NCBI GenBank assembly: GCA_917880885.1
Contig: OU862917.1
Coordinates: 26,462,104-26,526,103, forward strand
From: Limnephilus marmoratus
Taxonomy: Eukaryota > Arthropoda > Insecta > Trichoptera > Limnephilidae
DNA length: 64,000 nt
Direction of reading: 5' to 3'
The notes under the pieces are model-generated. The model did no database searches, was not told the DNA's origin, and saw nothing but the letters and a program-made list of their open reading frames with translations. Shown in pieces: positions 21,790 through 31,558 of this stretch. The position numbers and the translations under genes were made by a program. The number at the start of each line of letters is the position of its first letter. Within the stretch, counting starts at the first letter, position 1.

Positions 21790-22790
21790 TTTTTTTTTTT
21801 TTACATTAACTCCACACAGGAGGCCCTGAGGAAAATAATTTCCCTCAGGGCCTATGTCATCTGGGATGCTGTGTGGAGGGTCTTTTTGAGGAGAGGAAGG
21901 AATGAACATTGGTCTTGAAGAGACCCATGTTGTAGGAAGGAGGAAACACAGAGGCCGGCAAATCATTCCACAGCCGAGCTGTTGAACACAAGAACGAGTC
22001 GAAGAAACGACCCGTTCTCATGTGACAAATGTCAACCGTGTACAAATGTTGGGCACGCGTTTGGCGTGTTTCCCGACTATGCACCGGTGCCGAAGGGATC
22101 AATGATGCTAGTTCCTCGGAGCATCTTCCATTGTAATACCGGTAGAACAAGGATAGCATTCCCACCCGACGCCTGTGCTCTAAAGATTGCAATCCGTCTG
22201 TTAAGATGGGAGAATCTATCAAACGGACCGCCCGTTTCTGCACAGAGTCGAGGGTATTTTTCAGGTATTTTGGAGCTCCAGACCAGAGATGGCTGCCAAA
22301 TTCAACCGTGGGGCGTACTTGTGATTTGTACAAGGTTAGCAGTTGTGTACTATTAAAGTATCTGCGGGCCCTGTACAGTACGCCCAGTTTTTGGGAGGCT
22401 AGCCTTACTCTGGCTTCAATGGAGCCCCCATACCTGAGCTGGTCACTTAGGGTTACACCAAGCATATCAATGGAGGGCCTGTTCGGAAGATTGCTTCCGT
22501 TGAAAGAGACTAGATTTTCATTTCGATCCCTTTTGGACGTAATCAGACAAGATTGGGTCTTTGAAACATTAAATTCAACGAGATTATTTTTACCCCAAGA
22601 GAAAACACTTTCGAGGTAGCCGTCCATTCTTTGCTTCAAAGCCCTACGAGCTGTTGGAGTTTGTGAGCCCTTTGGGGGCTTGTCAAACAAAAAGCTATCA
22701 TGAACTGTACTGTCATCCGCATAACAGTGAATTGGTGCACATGACAAAAGGTCGTTGATGTGCAACAAAAACAAAGTTGGAGGAGTTAAT
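21790..22790 (-). pseudogene. LINE family C, ORF2 C-terminal half with 3' UTR
   Basis: The minus strand keeps an open 305-codon frame: INDLLSCAPIHCYADDSTVH includes the YADD catalytic motif of reverse transcriptase, followed by SWGKNNLVEFNVSKTQ, YKSQVRPTVEFGSHLWSGAP and VQKRAVRLIDSPIL. The order matches an abundant insect LINE type of the CR1/Jockey group. The 5' end is cut just upstream of FLLHIND, so endonuclease and most of RT are missing. After the stop comes a 3' UTR with a perfect 11-bp stem and poly(A). A fragment recurs at 58.3 kb. Confidence 0.85.
21821..21853 (-). promoter_or_regulatory. 3' UTR hairpin of LINE C, likely RT recognition structure
   Basis: AGGCCCTGAGG (21821-21831) pairs perfectly with CCTCAGGGCCT (21843-21853) around an 11-base loop, directly before the poly(A). 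The corresponding region is kept in SINE2 copies. In stringent-type LINEs such 3' structures are bound by the element's reverse transcriptase; that role here is inferred. Confidence 0.7.
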
Positions 22791-24239
22791 TCACTAGTAA
22801 CTTTTATGTTGTTTACATTTATAATTCGGATGTGAATTGAATTTGTTTTATGTACTTACGACCTGCCTTCTTATGGATAACTAATAAATGACTTATATGT
22901 ATGTACACTGAAAAAAATAAATGTTTTTCTGAATTATTATTATCATGAGTGAGTTTTTTTTATTTTCTGCTTTATATAATTCTGTATTGAACTTAATTAA
23001 TGTTGTATCCAGTCTTATTTTTATATGTAAGATAATATGAAAACTTGTCTTAATATGACATTGTTAATTACATCAGAATAAGCTTCTTAAAATAGGCGTT
23101 TTTTTTTTACTTTTCTCGAGCAATTTTTTTGTTTCATAGCATAGAGCAAATATTTTAATATAATATTTTATTTCCGTGATCTCACTGCTCCAGGCGGTTG
23201 GGACTTGAGTTGGGTATTCAAATAAAAAATAGAAAAAAATATATGTAAACACTAATTCTGTCTAAAATATGCTCACACTATCTGTAATAAACTTAATCGT
23301 CTATGTCTATATTTTTGTTATTAGTTTTTGGGGTATTATGCCGTGTTACGCTACCTCATTCTTTAGCCAACGTTTCGGACAGATGTGTAATAGTTAGGGG
23401 TGATGTTTGTACTTATCTACTTAGGAGCGATACCGTGTCGCCAGCTCCACTCCTCTACGAGCTGGCGCTACAATATACTTCGTATATGTCTATGTCTATA
23501 CAGTATATGTCTATATTATTTTTTTTTGCAAAAATGAGAAAATAATAAATTTAAACAATTAATTCATGAAATAGTTTTTTCTATACATCGTTATGTGTAC
23601 AACATTGAAAACCTTTTTTCTCATTTATTTAGGAATGTATATATTTATATATTTTTTATTCCGATCTTTTCTTGGCCAAGTGGGTTTTCTTTTACTGGCA
23701 TTCATGGTTTTCAATTCAGATTAAATTTGAACTGATTGTGGAAGAATCGCAAACGAGGTTGTCTCCTATTTTATTTTTATTTTTGATAACATGTGTATTA
23801 CATGTAAAGAATTATTAACGGCAGTAAAATTAGTTTTATGATGTCACCAAAAATGACGGAGTTGTCAACTTTCAAAGCGAACATCGGTAAAATGCGTGCA
23901 ATAGTATCCCGTGAAGTCAAAATCTTTAATAAGTTGGTATGAATATCAAACGAATTTATATACAGTGTCGATTTTTTGTATCGCTGGTACACAGTATATG
24001 GACAAGTGGATTTTTTCTTGATGCATTTGAAAGATTTTTTTTTTATTATTCATCTTTATTAGTTTTGAGTTACAATTTGTTTTATTCTATGCCTGTCTCA
24101 CTAGGAGAACCTGTGTTGAGAGTAGGCGCTTAGCATGAGCAGTTTATAATAATAACACATACAAAGTACAAATAATAACACAATATTACAAGTAACAGTA
24201 CCTATATTGACACAGAGAGCACGTTCAATTTTGCGCTCA
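22791..24239. other. Non-coding stretch, no gene seen
   Basis: AT-rich. The segment at 24055-24215 (GCCTGTCTCACTAGGAGAAC) resembles 34515-34600, so it is probably an old repeat. Nothing else is supported. Confidence 0.4.
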
Positions 24240-24543
24240 ATTTTAATTAACATTCTATAGTTGTTTTAGTCAGTGTAACTAATAATTAAACGAGCCACTG
24301 AGTGACTGAAAGTCTAAGGAAGTTGTAGTGCAAATCTGCAGAATTCTAATATCTAACTGAGTGAGCATTATCAATATTATTAAAAGTCAAAACAATAAGT
24401 AATATTGTCACCCAAGTTACTACCGCGCGACACGGCCGACTGTAGCAAGTAACTCAAGTCACTTCACCTTAGAATCAGGATAAACCATCTCCATTTTTTT
24501 CCAAAAAAAAAAAATTTTTTTTTTTTTTTTCTAAGTTAATAAA

Positions 24544-25249
24544 ATGGACTCACAGGGATTCATCAGTCTGGCGAGAGATGCCGTTGAGGCTCTTACTGAA
24601 TTAATAATAGACCCAAGTAGCAAACTAAACAAGGATCAAATTGCTAAAATTATTCCAAGAACCAACGCTATTCTTGGGACTATTGCACAAATGGCTGCAA
24701 AAATGGCAGCACTCGAGGGTGAGCTAACAGCAACCAAAACATTAACCTCCAAACCCAACTCATTAGAATCTACATGTGAAGCGGCCGATGAGCTTGAAGA
24801 AAGAAAGATTAGGGCAAATAATCTTATTATTATAAACGTTCCTGAAAGCACTAAACTAAACCAAATTGAAAAAATTGAGGATGACAATCTACAAATCACA
24901 ACTATTCTAAAGAAAATAGACAACAACATTGATCCAAATTCCATCAACACTTTTCGTCTTGGAGCAGTGAGGCCTGACAAATCAAGGCCCATTAAAGTCA
25001 TCTTAAGAAACTTGACTGAAGCAATGACTATCCTCCGAAAAAAAAAACTATTACCTGAACAACTCCCCAGTGAAAATTTTTTCCGACCAAACACCAAATC
25101 AAAGAAAACACTTGTTGGACCTACGTCAAACCATGGAAAGTCGGATCCAGGGAGGTGAAGTTGGGCTAACTATTAAATATATCAACAGTAAGCCGACAAT
25201 AGTTAAGTCAACTCCAAAAAACTCAAAGACATCAATGGATATGGGATAA
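24544..25249 (+). pseudogene. LINE D ORF1 protein, one frameshift
   Basis: Starts at ATG 24544. A predicted helical N-terminal half with AAKMAALEGELTATK is followed by an RRM-like part (RANNLIIINVPES, FRLGAVRPDKSRPIKVILRN), as in L1/Jockey ORF1 RNA-binding proteins that coat the element's RNA. The original frame stops at 25156-25158. The expected C-terminus (TPNQRKHLLDLRQTM, TIKYINSKPTIV) continues in another frame to TAA at 25247-25249. The break lies in or near the T run at about 25077-25082, so a one-base homopolymer change is the likely cause. Confidence 0.8.
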
Positions 25250-26358
25250 TAATCAATGGGGCTGCCGCACCAAACTCTTAAAGTTGCAAACAACTATTCC
25301 ATTACTTCAAAACATCGATGTATTTCTTCTTACTGAAACCTGGCTTGATCCTGATATTCATACAGAGGAACTTGGATTTACATCTTGCAACACCTACCGC
25401 CTTGACAGAAATCCAGCCACCAGCAATAAAACCAGAGGAGGAGGAGTTCTGATATTCGTTAATAAATCACTGTCGACCACTAGATTAATTTGCAAACATG
25501 AAGACGTGGAACAGGTATTCGTATTACTAAAATCTAAATCAAATAAAATTCTATTGGGATGTGTCTACATTCCTCCAGGATCCAACATCACAGTCTACAG
25601 AAACCATATTGATGACCTCGAAACCTTCAAAAATAAATACCCTGATGCCAGAACAATTTTATTTGGTGACTACAATACCCCTAGCATTGATTGGATGAAT
25701 AAAAACTCTTCTAACAACTTAAACCTGCCAGAAAATGCACGCGAAATAATAGATATGACGAACTTACTCTCTCTACATCAAGTCAATCAAGTCTATAATA
25801 AATATAATCGGCTTCTGGATCTGGTATTCTGTAGTGATCTCTCAATTCATATTGTTAAATCGGTTGATGAGCTCCTCCCCCTAGACTGTCACCACCCCGC
25901 TCTAAGCATAACCATCACGACGAATAACTCACCAGACAACACAACTATTCTGCCTAACCTTACTTATAATTTCTCCAAAGCTGACTATCCTAATATGAAC
26001 CAATATCTTGCAAATGAAGACTGGTCCTTTCTTCACCACAACAATGATATTAACTATAATCTTGAAATTTTTTACACAATTATTAACAGGGCCATTGAAA
26101 ACTATGTACCACTTTCACACTTCAAAGAAGCAAAGTTCCCGAAATGGTTCAGCCGTGAGCTAATTAACCTAGTTATCTGTAAAAAAATTGCACACAAAAA
26201 CTTCAAAGAATCCAACTCCCTTAACGACTATAAAATATTTCACAACTACAGAACTCAATGTAAAAAACTGTCAAAAATATCGTATTTTAATTACATAAAT
26301 GATATCGAAAAATCTATTCCCTCTAATACACAAAACTTTTTCACACATGTTAACTCTC
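25250..26358 (+). pseudogene. LINE D ORF2, endonuclease part (before Gypsy insertion)
   Basis: The frame is open from 25284. It holds the apurinic-like endonuclease domain: VFLLTETWLDPDI near the start, TRGGGVLIFV, GCVYIPPGSNI, FGDYNTPSIDW and LDLVFCSDLSI, then DCHHPALSI. The first residues (the WNCR-like start) appear scrambled by a frame change around 25230-25283, so no clean start codon can be chosen. Reading runs straight into the 5-bp target site of the Gypsy element. The continuation is at 31559-33278. Confidence 0.85.
26354..26358. repeat. Gypsy target site duplication, left
   Basis: CTCTC immediately before the 5' LTR, repeated exactly at 31559-31563 after the 3' LTR. Five bases is within the range usual for Ty3/Gypsy integrases. 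Confidence 0.9.
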
Positions 26359-26633
26359 TGTAGTGTTGGTATTATGAGTATCTGTCGGGTAGGTTCGGGA
26401 ATACCGAACCTAGCCGAAGCGGCCGGACATCGGCACAATATAATAGCGAGCACAGAGCTCGTGCCGTTCTTTCTCGTTAGGCGGCTTACAGCCAACACTG
26501 TAAATATTATATTCCAATAAACAGTCTCCGTGTACCAAAGATACTACGTGTTTTAAATAAGTAACCTTGAAAACATCCAAGAGCGATACTGGAGATTAAG
26601 GGCCCAGTATTACCTGCAGTACAGGACATTACA
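26359..26633 (+). repeat. 5' LTR
   Basis: Starts TGTAGTGTTGG and ends GGACATTACA. It includes an inverted repeat GGTTCGG/CCGAACC around GAATA (26393-26411) and an AATAAA polyadenylation signal in CCAATAAACAG near 26515. Confidence 0.95.
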
Positions 26634-26635
26634 AG

Positions 26636-26645
26636 TGGCGCAGCT
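26636..26645 (+). promoter_or_regulatory. Putative primer binding site
   Basis: TGGCGCAGCT begins two bases after the 5' LTR. TGGCGC starts are known for tRNA-primed insect Gypsy elements; the exact tRNA is not assigned here. Confidence 0.6.
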
Positions 26646-26826
26646 AAAAAGGATTACACGCCAGACTGTTTATCAGATTGCGGCAAGTCGTGACAGGGAT
26701 CGTGACTTGCAAAAATCTCCCGAAGGTGACAATAAATCACTTGGGGCACCGCTGAAGTGCCATCCATCAGGAGATTTTCAGGGCATAATAGGAGACAGTG
26801 GAGAAGGAGGAAAGAAGAGGAAAATC

Positions 26827-26978
26827 ACGGGACCCTGGGTAACTAAGTCCAGCCCGGTAATACAGGAAAGAAGAGGAAAATTACTTACGGGACCCTGGGT
26901 AACTAAGTCCAGCCCGGTAATATACAGTGGAGAAGAGGAAATTACGGGACCCTGGGTAACTAAGGCCAGCCCGGTATT
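26827..26978 (+). repeat. Triple repeat in the Gypsy leader
   Basis: Three copies of a 35-base core (GGGACCCTGGGTAACTAAG, then TCCAGCCCGGTA) start at 26827, 26887 and 26944, 60 and 57 bases apart. Both spacings are multiples of three, and one frame reads GPWVTKSSPV three times (the third as KASPV). Confidence 0.9.
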
Positions 26979-27104
26979 GATAATCCTGGAAGCGGCTGGG
27001 CGCCTGGACTGCAAAGGCACCGGTTCCTGGTGTCAGGTTGTTTTGTTTCTTTTTCTGGAAGGTGTTATTGTTGCCGGGTGTGTTTTTTTTTGGTGTGGGC
27101 GATC

Positions 27105-30100
27105 ATGGAATCGGGCGGAATTTCCAGGTTCTCTCACGTTAATGGGGATTGGAGTTTGTTTCGCCTGAGGTTAGAACAGTTCCTTCTAATTCGTGATGAC
27201 ATAAAAACGACTAAGTTAGATGCTTCACAGAAACGCGCATATTTGCTAAATCTTCTAGAAGCGGAGACATTAACTCTTTTGATCAACTTATGTTTTCCTT
27301 CTAAAGTTACAGACGTGGCATTCGATCAGTTAATAGAATTAATTGAGAAACATTGTTCCAGACCGCGATCGGTGTTCAAGGAACGAGAAAATTTTTATCA
27401 GGCCAAGCAATCGCTTGGTGAATCAGTCAGGGATTTTGCAGTGCGTTTACGAGGATTATCTTCGTTTTGCGAGTTCGGAACGCGTTTACCGGAATGTTTA
27501 GCTGATGTTTTTGCAATCGGCATTTTGCCGGGCCGAGCCAAGGAAAAAATTTTTCTCGAGGGGACTAAATTAACGTTTAACAAAATGGAAGAATTAGCAA
27601 TAACGGTTTCAGTTTTAGATAATCTAGTTCCGGAAATTAAATCAGAAATTTCCGTAGGGACGTCGGGCGGCGTGAATTCAATTAATCGCTCGTATTCGCC
27701 GGGGAGAGATTCACTTCCTGATAAAACTCAAGGTTTCCGGAGGTCATCTTCGCGGTCGAAAAGTCCCGAGCCGAGAGGATTCTCGAATATTAAAAAATGT
27801 ACCATTTGCGGTGAATCACATTTAGAAAAATATTGTAAATTTAAGAATGCAAAATGTTTTAATTGTCACAAAATAGGGCATTTGAAGAAATTCTGTAAGA
27901 ATCACAATGTTTATCCGATTTTTGAACAATCCCGGGAGAAGGTTATTAATAGGATTTCTTACATTAATCCGTTTAGGGCTAATATAATAATTAATAAATT
28001 AAAATGTGCCGCTATGATTGATTCAGGCGCCAGTATGTCGGTCATGCCGGATTTTATTTTCAACCGATATTTTAGGGATGTAACATTGTCACCTGATAAG
28101 CGTACTTTATCTGGATACGATGGTAAACCACTTAATCTTGTAGGTAGTGCTTGTTTTACCGTGGAATACAATAATATCAAAAACAAGTTATTATTTACTG
28201 TTGTGATTAATGGCTCGGAATTGATAGTAGGTCGGGACTTCATGGAGGCTTTTAATCTGAAGATAGTTCCAGTGATGGATAATTCGGTTTCAACAATCAA
28301 AGACAAAATTGAAATGATTTACAACGAGTTTCCAGAAGTGTTTTCGCCGGGGCTGGGTAAATTCAGTAAACATAAAGTGAGTTTCAAAGTAAACAAGGAA
28401 GCTCGTCCTGTTTTTTTTAATGCGAGGCCGGTTCCGTTCGCTATTAAGGAAAAAATTGAGAGAGAATTAGAAGCTATGGTAGCTGATGGTATCATTTCTC
28501 CGGTAACCAGCAGTGAATACGCGTCTCCAATTGTACCGGTAATTAAAAAGAACGGGAATATTAGGATTTGCGTGGACTACAAGAGATCTTTAAATCTCAT
28601 GACGGACTTGGAAAGGTACCCGCTTCCCTCCATAAATGAAGTTGTTCACAAAGTAAGTTCGGGTAAAGTGTTCGCTAAACTAGATTTAAGACAGGCTTAC
28701 TCACAATTAGAATTAGCTGACTTTTGCAAAAAGTATACTACAATAAATACGCATTTAGGGTTATTTCAATATAACAGACTAGTCTTTGGTTTTAAGTCAG
28801 CGCCAGCGATCTTCGCTAGGACTATAGCAAGCTGTCTTCAGGGGTTGAAGGGGGTGGCATTCTATTTAGACGATATCATCATTTCGGGGGTCAACGAACT
28901 GGATTTAGTGTATAACATACAGGCAGTGTGCGCGCGTTTACGAGAGTGCGGGTTGAGGGTCAACACGGATAAATGCGAATTTTTTGTAGAATCGGTAGAA
29001 TTTTTGGGGTATGTAATTTCGGGGAGCGGAATCCAACCTCAGCCAAACAAACTTGAAGCTATAAAAAACGCTCCGTATCCTACGGACGTTCATAAATTGA
29101 AAAGTTTATTGGGTTTTCTAAATTTTTATCGGAATTTCATTCCTAGGATGTCATCAATACTGGAACCCCTGCATAACCTTTTGAAAAAAGGGGTAGAGTG
29201 GAATTTCTCAGAAGACTGTAAAGTAGCAGTCGATACCATTAAAGAATTAATGGGCAACAACACGATTCTTACAAATTATTTTCCGGACTTACCGGTAAAA
29301 CTGTATACGGACGCTAGTACATGCGGACTCGGGGCTGCGTTAATGCACGTGTTTAAGGACGGCACAATGCGTCCAATTGAGTTCGCTTCTCGTAGTTTGA
29401 CAACCGCCGAAAAGAAATATAGTATTTTGGATCTCGAAGCTCTGGCAATTGTGTTCGGGTTAAATAAATTTTTTCAGTACCTTTTTGGAAGGGAGTTCAC
29501 GTTATGCGTTGACAATATGCCGTTACTAAGAATTCTAGGGGAACACAAAAATATTCCGGTTCTCGCAGCAAACCGTTTGCAGAGATATGGCATCATTCTG
29601 GCAGGGTTTTCGTACAAAACGGAATTTGTGAAATCTTGTAATAATCAAGCAGATTTTCTTTCTCGCTTACCGTTGAAGGACACAGTTGAGGGTTTTAAGG
29701 ATGATTGCGGGACTGACTTTGTTTGTTTTATTGAGAATTGTGACCATGTTAATTTTCAAGCAGTTGTGTTAGCCACCGCAGCAGATAGCGAATTACAGCT
29801 AGTGTTTAGGTATTTGCGGCAGGGCTGGCCCAAACGAGTAAATCGTGACAGCAGTATATGGAAATATTGGTTGAAAAGAAATGAACTTTCTATCGTAGAA
29901 GATTGTTTGTTTTGGCAACATAGAATAGTTATACCTGTTTCTCTCCAAAGGCAAGTTTTAGATTTATTACACAGGTCACATCTAGGTATTGTAAAAATGA
30001 GGGGAATTTCTAAAACATATTTTTGGTGGACTTCTCTAAACAAAGATTTGGAGGAAGTCGTTCAATCTTGTTCAGATTGTTCGTTGTCAAAACAGTCACC

Positions 30101-31142
30101 ACCCAAAAGTCAATTGAGGGTTTGGCCAAATCCAGGTAAAGCTTGGAGTAGGGTACATCTAGATTATTGTGGACCCCTAGCGGGGAAGATGTTTCTCGTG
30201 GTTTGTGACTCATTCTCGAAGTGGTTAGACTGTATCGAGGTGCAGAAGGCAGATTCAACTCACACGATTATGGAATTGAGGAAAATTTTTTCTAATTTTG
30301 GAAACCCTGAGTTAATTGTATCTGACAATGGCTCAGTTTTTACAAGTGAGGAATTTAGAGTTTTCTTAAAGGAGAACAATATTAAGCTTATGACTTCTCC
30401 GGTGAAACACCCCCAGTCAAACGGGCTGGCAGAAAATGCAGTAAAAATTTCGAAAATGTTCCTCAAGAAACTGTTAATAAACGGTAAATTCCCACTAGAT
30501 TACAATGTCAAGCTGTTGAATTTTTTAGTGGACTATAGAAATTCTTTCCATTGTTCGACAGGTATTGAACCAGCGGTTCTGTTAGTAGGAAGAAGGCTGC
30601 GTTCTACGTTCGACAGTTTGTTGCCAGTGAAAAATGGAGAATACTTTTCGGAAAAAGTCAAGGAAGCTAACGTTAACATTTCTAAAGCTCAATCTGATCA
30701 AGTTAGGTTGTACAGAGGGGTAAAAACCAGGGTTTTTAAAGTTGGACAAAAATGTTTGACAAAAGATTATCGTCATGATAATAAAGTCGTTTGGGCTAAG
30801 GGTGTAGTTTCTAGAAAGCTAGGTAAAAAAGTTTATATTATTAAAATAGGAAACACTGATGTGACATGGAAGAGACATGTGGACCAGATGAGGGAAATGT
30901 CAGTGAGCTGGAAGGAAGATGGCAAAATTGCGCAGCATCCCGCGTCTGAAATTTTGAGGAACGAGCCTCATGAGTTAGAGACTGCGACCTTGTTGCGTGG
31001 ATTGACTGGTTGTTCTCCTGATTCCAGGTTGGTGGGGGAGGAGGTGGTGTCGGAGCAGGCACGGCAACAGAGACCATGGTCGGGAAGACTGCGTTCAAGT
31101 CACAAGGCACCTACAACTTCCAGAGGAGACGGGACAACTTGA
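27105..31142 (+). CDS. gag-pol: Gag-Pol polyprotein of the Gypsy element
   Basis: Starts at ATG 27105 (MESGGISRF); an upstream extension lacks ATG. It encodes 1,345 residues ending in TGA at 31140-31142 with no frame break between gag and pol. Gag lies at about 1-230. Two zinc knuckles follow from residue 232: CTICGESHLEKYC (C-x2-C-x3-H-x4-C, one residue short of the usual spacing) and CFNCHKIGHLKKFC (standard). The aspartic protease has DSG at 306-308, reverse transcriptase YLDD at 587-590, and RNase H its first Asp at 736 (YTDAS). Integrase has a zinc-binding region (H956, C989, C992) and catalytic D1020, D1074 and E1110, giving the D35E spacing. A basic C-terminal module with KVGQKCLTKDY precedes a variable tail. 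All key residues are present, so the enzyme set looks functional. Confidence 0.95.
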   Translation: MESGGISRFSHVNGDWSLFRLRLEQFLLIRDDIKTTKLDASQKRAYLLNLLEAETLTLLINLCFPSKVTDVAFDQLIELIEKHCSRPRSVFKERENFYQAKQSLGESVRDFAVRLRGLSSFCEFGTRLPECLADVFAIGILPGRAKEKIFLEGTKLTFNKMEELAITVSVLDNLVPEIKSEISVGTSGGVNSINRSYSPGRDSLPDKTQGFRRSSSRSKSPEPRGFSNIKKCTICGESHLEKYCKFKNAKCFNCHKIGHLKKFCKNHNVYPIFEQSREKVINRISYINPFRANIIINKLKCAAMIDSGASMSVMPDFIFNRYFRDVTLSPDKRTLSGYDGKPLNLVGSACFTVEYNNIKNKLLFTVVINGSELIVGRDFMEAFNLKIVPVMDNSVSTIKDKIEMIYNEFPEVFSPGLGKFSKHKVSFKVNKEARPVFFNARPVPFAIKEKIERELEAMVADGIISPVTSSEYASPIVPVIKKNGNIRICVDYKRSLNLMTDLERYPLPSINEVVHKVSSGKVFAKLDLRQAYSQLELADFCKKYTTINTHLGLFQYNRLVFGFKSAPAIFARTIASCLQGLKGVAFYLDDIIISGVNELDLVYNIQAVCARLRECGLRVNTDKCEFFVESVEFLGYVISGSGIQPQPNKLEAIKNAPYPTDVHKLKSLLGFLNFYRNFIPRMSSILEPLHNLLKKGVEWNFSEDCKVAVDTIKELMGNNTILTNYFPDLPVKLYTDASTCGLGAALMHVFKDGTMRPIEFASRSLTTAEKKYSILDLEALAIVFGLNKFFQYLFGREFTLCVDNMPLLRILGEHKNIPVLAANRLQRYGIILAGFSYKTEFVKSCNNQADFLSRLPLKDTVEGFKDDCGTDFVCFIENCDHVNFQAVVLATAADSELQLVFRYLRQGWPKRVNRDSSIWKYWLKRNELSIVEDCLFWQHRIVIPVSLQRQVLDLLHRSHLGIVKMRGISKTYFWWTSLNKDLEEVVQSCSDCSLSKQSPPKSQLRVWPNPGKAWSRVHLDYCGPLAGKMFLVVCDSFSKWLDCIEVQKADSTHTIMELRKIFSNFGNPELIVSDNGSVFTSEEFRVFLKENNIKLMTSPVKHPQSNGLAENAVKISKMFLKKLLINGKFPLDYNVKLLNFLVDYRNSFHCSTGIEPAVLLVGRRLRSTFDSLLPVKNGEYFSEKVKEANVNISKAQSDQVRLYRGVKTRVFKVGQKCLTKDYRHDNKVVWAKGVVSRKLGKKVYIIKIGNTDVTWKRHVDQMREMSVSWKEDGKIAQHPASEILRNEPHELETATLLRGLTGCSPDSRLVGEEVVSEQARQQRPWSGRLRSSHKAPTTSRGDGTT

Positions 31143-31269
31143 CCCAGTCACCGCGGTTAAATTATGTGTATCTTAAAAAAATTATTGTGTATGAAGTATT
31201 ACAATTTATGTTAATTGTTATTTAAGTTATTTAAGTTATTTTGTTATGTAAGTAAGTAGCTTCAGAGTT

Positions 31270-31283
31270 GAAGGAGGGAGAGA
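31270..31283 (+). promoter_or_regulatory. Polypurine tract
   Basis: GAAGGAGGGAGAGA lies directly before the 3' LTR, the expected primer for plus-strand DNA synthesis. Confidence 0.85.
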
Positions 31284-31558
31284 TGTAGTGTTGGTATTAT
31301 GAGTATCTGTCGGGTAGGTTCGGGAATACCGAACCTAGCCGAAGCGGCCGGACATCGGCACAATATAATAGCGAGCACAGAGCTCGTGCCGTTCTTTCTC
31401 GTTAGGCGGCTTACAGCCAACACTGTAAATATTATATTCCAATAAACAGTCTCCGTGTACCAAAGATACTACGTGTTTTAAATAAGTAACCTTGAAAACA
31501 TCCAAGAGCGATACTGGAGATTAAGGGCCCAGTATTACCTGCAGTACAGGACATTACA
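31284..31558 (+). repeat. 3' LTR
   Basis: Same length (275 bp) as the 5' LTR, and no difference was seen on reading. It is followed by CTCTC (31559-31563), the right target duplication. Confidence 0.95.

Larger units (their letters stand above)
26359..31558 (+). mobile_element. Complete Ty3/Gypsy LTR retrotransposon, 5,200 bp
   Basis: Has two 275-bp LTRs that read identically, a primer-binding-like site, a leader with a triple repeat, one long gag-pol frame, a polypurine tract and a 5-bp target duplication. Order within pol (protease, RT, RNase H, integrase) is that of Ty3/Gypsy. There is no envelope-like frame after pol. It is inserted in ORF2 of LINE D. LTR identity and the unbroken frame imply a recent insertion that may still be competent. 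Confidence 0.95.

Noticed and set aside
22206..22619. Plus-strand gene of 137 codons
   Set aside because: Shadow of the LINE C reverse transcriptase frame on the minus strand, which has clear motifs.
26778..27020. Antisense 80-codon gene in the Gypsy leader
   Set aside because: It is the reverse reading of the triple leader repeat.
26359..31558. Endogenous retrovirus with an envelope gene
   Set aside because: After the gag-pol stop only about 140 bases remain before the 3' LTR, and no further frame is present.
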